From Minisyncoccota bacterium (GTDB lineage: Bacteria > Patescibacteriota > Microgenomatia > UBA1400 > PJMF01): a DNA stretch of 35,386 nucleotides. The position numbers and the translations under genes are program-made. The DNA is taken from NCBI GenBank assembly GCA_018646985.1, contig JABGTR010000012.1, forward strand, positions 1 to 35,386, given 5' to 3'. Shown here piece by piece: positions 30,215 through 35,386 of this stretch. Position 1 is the first letter of the stretch. Every line of letters begins with the position of its first letter. The notes under the pieces are model-generated. The model saw only the letters and a list, made by a program, of their open reading frames with translations. It did not search any database and was not told where the DNA came from.

Positions 30215-30628
30215 ATGATCACCACCCTTCTTTTTGATTTTTCTTGGGTACTAGCTTTTCCACCTTCACAGCAAAATGACGTTCTGGAGCTAAATGATGA
30301 ATTAATAGAATTTGTTAAACAACAACCTAAGCTAAATAGCTATATCTTTTCTGCTAGTTCAAAAAGAATGCTTGAAAAAATGAGGGGCAGCCTCACACCT
30401 CCTTTTATTGAGATTTTTTCCAGTAAAGAACTGAGCATCTACAAACATCGGTCAGAGAGCTACCAACAAATTGCTAAAATTATGAATACAGCTCCTGAGA
30501 AAATACTTTTTATTGACGATAGTGAGTCAAATATTGAAGCAGCCAAAGCTGCTGGAATTCAAACAATTCACTACCAAAACAATCAAGACTTTATTAAAAA
30601 ATTTCAATTAATAGTAAATTCAAATTGA
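30215..30628 (+). CDS. Small HAD-like hydrolase
   Basis: This 137-residue HAD-superfamily protein has motif I as LLFDFSWVLAF, where Asp8 is the nucleophile and the second Asp is replaced (DFSW), as also occurs in some HAD-IA proteins. Motif II is Ser46/Ser48, motif III Lys77 and motif IV FIDDSESN (Asp101-Asp102). The cap domain is absent, so this is a minimal core; HAD-IA proteins are usually about 200 residues. Without the second Asp it may be a weak phosphatase or non-catalytic. It lies 19 bases after the second ATP-grasp gene and overlaps truB by one base (TGATG), so it links the ligase unit to tRNA modification genes. Confidence 0.75.
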   Translation: MITTLLFDFSWVLAFPPSQQNDVLELNDELIEFVKQQPKLNSYIFSASSKRMLEKMRGSLTPPFIEIFSSKELSIYKHRSESYQQIAKIMNTAPEKILFIDDSESNIEAAKAAGIQTIHYQNNQDFIKKFQLIVNSN

Positions 30629-31362
30629 TGATCATCCCTGTCTACAAACCAATTGGGTCTTCAACCCATTTATTAGCTAAAAAAGCTGGTGACCTCTACC
30701 AGACTAAAGCAACTCACACTGGCACTCTAGACCCAATGGCTGATGGGGTAGTGGTAGTACTAACCGGAGAAGACAGATTTAAAAAATCAGAACTATCTGA
30801 CTGGAAAAAAACATATGAATTTGAAATTTTATGGGGAGTATCAAACGATACCCACGACCTCCTTGGCTTAACTACAGAGATTGATGAAGTTGAAGTTGAT
30901 GATAAAAAAATAGCAGCCGCGCTACTTAAATTCACCGGTAAAATTACCCAACAACTCCCCAAATTTTCTGCCAAACGCATTGATGGTAAATCCTATTTTG
31001 ACAAAGCTAAGCAACAAGTAGCATTTACACCTGAAAGCAAGGAGATTCAAATTCACCAATTAAAGCTAATTGGCTCTGACACCATTGGTAAACAACAGCT
31101 CCAAAAAAAATTACAAAAAATAAATTTGGTTAAAGGTGATTTTAGACAAGCAGAGATCCATAATAATTGGCAAAAAATTATTTCACAGCTACCAGAAAAA
31201 CTAATCATCAGTAAATTTACCGCTAACACTTCTAAAAGAGCTTACATTCGATCTTTAGTCAGGGATATTTCTCAATCACTCAACATCCCCGCAACTACTT
31301 ACAGCCTAACTAGAACCGCTAATGGAAAATTTGCAATTAAAGACTGCGTTTGTTTGATGTAG
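30628..31362 (+). CDS. truB: tRNA pseudouridine-55 synthase TruB
   Basis: TruB makes pseudouridine 55 in the T-loop of tRNAs. This 244-residue copy starts MIIPVYKPIGSSTH (family: VDKPxGxTS), has the catalytic Asp35 in HTGTLDPMADGVVVVLTG, KTYEFEILWGVSNDTHD, and a C-terminal SKRAYIRSLVRDI equivalent of the usual GTYIRSLxxDLG. It is shorter than E. coli TruB (314), lacking the C-terminal PUA-like domain. I chose ATG 30628, which overlaps the HAD stop codon (TGATG), over a TTG three bases upstream. The small membrane microprotein gene follows after 18 bases. Confidence 0.92.
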   Translation: MIIPVYKPIGSSTHLLAKKAGDLYQTKATHTGTLDPMADGVVVVLTGEDRFKKSELSDWKKTYEFEILWGVSNDTHDLLGLTTEIDEVEVDDKKIAAALLKFTGKITQQLPKFSAKRIDGKSYFDKAKQQVAFTPESKEIQIHQLKLIGSDTIGKQQLQKKLQKINLVKGDFRQAEIHNNWQKIISQLPEKLIISKFTANTSKRAYIRSLVRDISQSLNIPATTYSLTRTANGKFAIKDCVCLM

Positions 31363-31380
31363 AGAATGTATAATATCAAT

Positions 31381-31494
31381 ATGTCAGAATTTGCATCACA
31401 ACTTGCGAGTGAGTTTGCATCCACCGAATCAATATTGCTAATGCTGGCAATTATTTTTCTAATTCTTACAAATCCAAATAAAAAAGAACAATGA
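31381..31494 (+). CDS. 37-residue membrane microprotein coupled to mnmA
   Basis: The ORF starts MSEFASQLASEFASTESILL and has one hydrophobic helix (about 17-31) followed by NPNKKEQ. A perfect TATAAT (31369-31374) is 6 bases before the ATG, and its stop TGA overlaps the ATG of mnmA (ATGA), so translation of mnmA is probably coupled to it. The N-terminal part could be an amphipathic helix. No family is recognised. It might be a membrane peptide or mainly a leader ORF giving mnmA its translation start; mnmA itself has no Shine-Dalgarno except in this ORF. Confidence 0.6.
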   Translation: MSEFASQLASEFASTESILLMLAIIFLILTNPNKKEQ

Positions 31495-32573
31495 AAAAAA
31501 AAGTTGCCCTTGGAATGTCTGGTGGGGTCGATTCCTCTCTTTGTGCCCATCTACTTAAAGAGCAAGGTTATGAAGTCACTGGCGTGTATCTTGAATGCTG
31601 GCGTGCTCCCGGCTGCAGAACTGACCAAGACCATCAAGACGCCCTTAAAATTGCCCTCAAACTAGATATTCCTTTTCAAGTTTTAGATTTTAAAAAGACT
31701 TACCACGATAAGGTAGTCGAATATTTTTTTGCTGAATATCAGGCTGGTCGAACTCCTAATCCAGATGTAATGTGCAACAAAGAAATAAAATTTGGCTTAT
31801 TTTATGAATGGGCCATGGAAAATAATTTTGATTTTGTAGCTACCGGTCACTACGCTAAAACTGAAAATGGCCAACTCCTAACTCCCAAAGATCTCTGGAA
31901 AGACCAAACTTACTTTTTATATTTAATGAGTAATGAGCAACTAAAACACACTCTTTTCCCTTTAGCTGATCTGACCAAAAAAGAAGTCCGTTCCCAAGCG
32001 GAGCAGAGAGGTATTCACGTAGCTGACAAGCCAGATTCTGTAGGAATATGCTTCATTGGTGACATTGATGTTCGCAAATTTATTAAAGAAAGACTGGGTG
32101 AAAAACCTGGAGAAGTGATTGACACACACGGAAATATCATTGGAACTCATGACGGGATTTGGTTTTATACCATTGGTCAAAGACATGGCTTCACTATTAA
32201 ACCTAGTACTTCAATTAAGCAAAGTGATGGAACAGTGATCGAAAAAACTAATTTGCCGCCTTTTTATGTAATTGGTAAAGATGCAGAGAAAAATCAGCTC
32301 ATTGTTGGCTTTGGGGCTGATGCCTATCAAGATGAGTTTTTAATTAGCGAGCTCCATTTAATTAATCAAAGTGAAGAGTTGCCTCAAAATTTATTTATTC
32401 GCATTCGCCATACCGGAAAGATCATCGCAGCTAAATTAACAGCTAAAGATCGAGATTATTTAGTTAAAATTGAGGAACCAATCAAGGGCATCGCTGCCGG
32501 TCAATCAGCAGTCTTTTATCAGAAAATAGATGACAGCAACTTTAGATGTATGGGTGGGGGAATAATCTATTAA
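31491..32573 (+). CDS. mnmA: tRNA-specific 2-thiouridylase MnmA
   Basis: MnmA thiolates U34 of tRNA-Lys, -Glu and -Gln. The 360-residue protein has the PP-loop SGGVDSS (10-16), the catalytic Cys95 (NPDVMCNKEIKFG) and Cys187 (SVGICFIG), the tRNA-recognition segment KDQTYFLYLMSNEQL, and GIWFYTIGQRHGF. Length is typical (about 360-370). It overlaps the microprotein stop by ATGA and is the last protein gene before the 16S rRNA promoter. With truB it forms a tRNA-modification pair. No nearby sulfur-transfer protein is seen, so its sulfur donor is elsewhere. Confidence 0.97.
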   Translation: MKKKVALGMSGGVDSSLCAHLLKEQGYEVTGVYLECWRAPGCRTDQDHQDALKIALKLDIPFQVLDFKKTYHDKVVEYFFAEYQAGRTPNPDVMCNKEIKFGLFYEWAMENNFDFVATGHYAKTENGQLLTPKDLWKDQTYFLYLMSNEQLKHTLFPLADLTKKEVRSQAEQRGIHVADKPDSVGICFIGDIDVRKFIKERLGEKPGEVIDTHGNIIGTHDGIWFYTIGQRHGFTIKPSTSIKQSDGTVIEKTNLPPFYVIGKDAEKNQLIVGFGADAYQDEFLISELHLINQSEELPQNLFIRIRHTGKIIAAKLTAKDRDYLVKIEEPIKGIAAGQSAVFYQKIDDSNFRCMGGGIIY

Positions 32574-32594
32574 ATAAATTTGATAAACCCCTCT

Positions 32595-32622
32595 TTGACA
32601 CCTGGCATATACTTGCTATAAT
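32595..32622 (+). promoter_or_regulatory. Consensus 16S rRNA promoter
   Basis: TTGACA (32595-32600), 16 bases, then TATAAT (32617-32622), preceded by TTGC as an extended -10. This is the strongest promoter in the window and stands about 240 bases upstream of the 16S gene. Confidence 0.9.
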
Positions 32623-32740
32623 AACGATCCTTACAGAGATAAAGTCTTCGTCCATCACGGACACAGATACTCATCTTTAATTTCATTAACTATAATTTAA
32701 TGGGTTCTTTAACAATTTAAGATACTTATCTATTTTATAT

Positions 32741-32853
32741 CGTGTCTGATCTAGACACGGTGATAGAAAACGCTAATTCATTTTTTGGTATTTTTATTAA
32801 AAAATACACATCAGTTTAAAAAGGATAACAATTGTCTGAAAGATTTTCAGACA
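32741..32853 (+). other. 16S leader with two perfect hairpins
   Basis: CGTGTCT-GATCT-AGACACG (32741-32759) and TGTCTGAAA-GAT-TTTCAGACA (32833-32853) are perfect stems in the transcribed leader. They may guide RNase processing or folding of pre-16S. No ORF is seen in the 288-base stretch between mnmA and the 16S gene. Confidence 0.65.
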
Positions 32854-32861
32854 GTCAAACT

Positions 32862-34365
<1,504 letters not shown>

Positions 34366-34405
34366 CTAAGGAGAATGGGTAGAATAATCACGACATTCTT
34401 TCTCC

Positions 34406-34425
34406 CGAAGACAGCAATGTCTTCG
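34406..34425 (+). other. Hairpin with GCAA tetraloop downstream of 16S
   Basis: CGAAGACA (34406-34413) and TGTCTTCG (34418-34425) enclose GCAA, a GNRA tetraloop. It lies 40 bases after the 16S 3' end and probably takes part in precursor folding or processing. Confidence 0.6.
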
Positions 34426-34541
34426 AAATAACAAGTCCTATGATTATCATATCTAGGCCATTTTCACCACCGTGTTTAACTCACAATTTTTTCTAATGTT
34501 GTTTTTTTGTTTATAAAATTGTAATTAAGTTTGCAATACAT

Positions 34542-34567
34542 ACCCTCATTTATAGTGAGGGTTTTTT
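34542..34567 (+). terminator. Terminator of the 16S transcription unit
   Basis: ACCCTCA (34542-34548), loop TTTATAG, TGAGGGT (34556-34562) followed by TTTTTT. It stands about 180 bases after the 16S 3' end, before tRNA-Ile, so the 16S gene is a unit of its own. Confidence 0.85.
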
Positions 34568-34610
34568 GTATTTGAAAAATAAAAATTATATTCAAAAATA
34601 AGTTGAGATT

Positions 34611-34744
34611 TGCTATAGGATATTAGCAGAGCGACCATGTTTCTGCTAAGTGCAGTTTCTTGATATAAACACTGATATATCAATCTTAAACTATGGCTAT
34701 CTTATGATCTACTTTGATAGTTAAACATATATTTATATATCAAA
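34611..34744 (+). ncRNA. Candidate structured small RNA between 16S and tRNA-Ile
   Basis: The 34366-34882 stretch has no ORF I would defend. Within it TGC-TATAGG (34611-34619) resembles the local extended -10. Downstream come three stems: TTAGCAGA (34623-34630) with TCTGCTAA (34642-34649); TTGATATA (34660-34667) with TATATCAA (34676-34683); TTTGATA (34713-34719) with TATCAAA (34738-34744). No clear terminator follows. In such AT-rich DNA the last two could be chance. Confidence 0.3.
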
Positions 34745-34836
34745 ATAGGACTTAAGTTGTTTTTATAAACCATGTCTATCAACTAGTTAAAATCTACCAA
34801 TATTATCTTTACTCAACTAAACCCATTATTTTTCTA

Positions 34837-34865
34837 TTAGAAAAATTACGACCTCATGTTACAAT
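34837..34865 (+). promoter_or_regulatory. Promoter for tRNA-Ile
   Basis: TTAGAA (34837-34842), 17 bases, TACAAT (34860-34865), with the tRNA beginning 17 bases after it. It would give tRNA-Ile a transcript separate from 16S. Confidence 0.5.
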
Positions 34866-34882
34866 ACTGAATATCGTTTTTA

Positions 34883-34956
34883 GGGTGTGTAGCTCAGGTG
34901 GTTAGAGCGCTGTCCTGATAAGACAGAGGTCCCATGTTCGAGTCATGGCACACCCA
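34883..34956 (+). tRNA. tRNA-Ile (anticodon GAT)
   Basis: Acceptor GGGTGTG pairs with CACACCC, discriminator A. The D-arm AGCTCAGGTGGTTAGAGCG, anticodon arm CTGTC-CTGATAA-GACAG (anticodon GAT) and T-arm CCATGTTCGAGTCATGG are all regular. CCA is not encoded. It keeps the common position downstream of 16S, but no tRNA-Ala or 23S follows. Confidence 0.97.
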
Positions 34957-34964
34957 CAATTTTT

Positions 34965-34992
34965 AAAAGACCGTTTCAAAACGGTCTTTTTT
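34965..34992 (+). terminator. Terminator after tRNA-Ile
   Basis: AAAAGACCGTT, loop TCAA, AACGGTCTTTT, then more T: a strong intrinsic terminator nine bases after the tRNA. With the A run it can also serve the convergent EamA gene. Confidence 0.9.
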
Positions 34993-35019
34993 AATTAAAT
35001 CTAATTTTTTAAAAATATT

Positions 35020-35386
35020 CTAAGAAGATACTATTAATAAGACTCCACCAAAAGCAAACAATATACCAACAATCTTTTGCCATAAACGTTTTTTCTCTTT
35101 CAAAAAGAAATAGCCAAATAAAACTGTAAAAATCATGCTTGTTTGAAAAATAGGAGAAATAATAGAAGCCTGACCACCCAATTTATATGCTGTAAATAGA
35201 GCTATCACAGAAAAAGAGTAGAGAACAACTGAACTAGTAACAGCAAGAGTCTTTTTAAAAGAAGAAAAATAAACACCAAGCTTACTAAGAGACCTCGGAC
35301 GAAAAGCTAGAGTAGCTAATGAAGGAAGAAAGAAAATAATAAACATATATGAAGCAATGCTCTGATATTTACTAATAATATAAACA
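35020..35386 (-). CDS. EamA/DMT-type transporter, C-terminal part (runs off edge)
   Basis: The visible 121 residues (frame open to the window edge) match the second EamA repeat of drug/metabolite transporters: about four hydrophobic helices with AYKLGGQASIISPIFQTSMIF, then the typical basic turn and end FLKEKKRLWQKIVGILF and FGGVLLI. Such proteins export or import small metabolites through the inner membrane. The 5' part lies beyond 35386; the Met at 35346 is probably internal, because the upstream codons (IISKYQSIASY) continue the same helix. It is convergent with tRNA-Ile and shares its terminator. The substrate cannot be inferred. Confidence 0.82.
   Translation of the reverse strand, partial: VYIISKYQSIASYMFIIFFLPSLATLAFRPRSLSKLGVYFSSFKKTLAVTSSVVLYSFSVIALFTAYKLGGQASIISPIFQTSMIFTVLFGYFFLKEKKRLWQKIVGILFAFGGVLLIVSS

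Overview
The window reads as a chromosomal segment of a small-genome bacterium of the Candidate Phyla Radiation (Patescibacteria), most likely close to Microgenomates; that lineage call is an inference. It rests on a 16S rRNA with paired departures from otherwise near-universal positions, very compact gene packing, shortened versions of housekeeping proteins (HolA 227 aa, UvrC 459 aa, TruB 244 aa), tRNAs without encoded CCA, and the ATP-grasp and CofE-like protein families present. TGA is an ordinary stop codon here, so this is not a code-25 lineage.

Layout. 1-2.1 kb: a broken minus-strand ORF at the edge, tRNA-Leu(TAG), and small membrane proteins around a YgjP-type metallopeptidase. 2.2-9.6 kb: holA, a phosphomannomutase/phosphoglucomutase, a two-SIS-domain phosphoglucose/phosphomannose isomerase, then a PEP-synthase-like and an enolase-like protein that have both lost their catalytic residues, then a DedA/VTT membrane protein. 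9.7-13.3 kb: lexA with a palindrome in its leader, and a minus-strand unit of GT39-like membrane protein, CofE-like ligase and PduO-type cobalamin adenosyltransferase. 13.3-25.4 kb: uvrB, uvrA and uvrC on one strand, interleaved with a DUF1295-TspO-DUF2177 membrane cassette, a membrane-tethered HNH protein, a secreted transglutaminase-like protein and a YvlD-like protein. uvrA lies between two copies of a tRNA 3' end.

25.8-30.6 kb holds what I consider the most interesting system: a 7TM protein of the inactive-transglutaminase-linked family, an alpha-L-glutamate-ligase-like ATP-grasp enzyme fused to a degenerate retropepsin-like (RimB-type) domain, a MATCAP/DUF1704 HExxxH metallopeptidase, a second ATP-grasp ligase and a small HAD protein. 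It pairs amino-acid ligases with a putative carboxypeptidase, the same enzyme folds used in the eukaryotic tubulin tyrosination/detyrosination cycle. truB, a 37-residue membrane microprotein and mnmA follow.

32.6-35 kb: a 16S rRNA gene with its own consensus promoter and its own terminator, then a separately promoted and terminated tRNA-Ile(GAT). No 23S or 5S follows, so the rRNA genes are unlinked here. The window ends in a partial EamA-type transporter.

Many transcription units start with a (TG)C-TATAAT-like box only 6-7 bases upstream of ATG, which suggests that leaderless mRNAs are common. Several other genes carry a normal AGGAG-type ribosome binding site.
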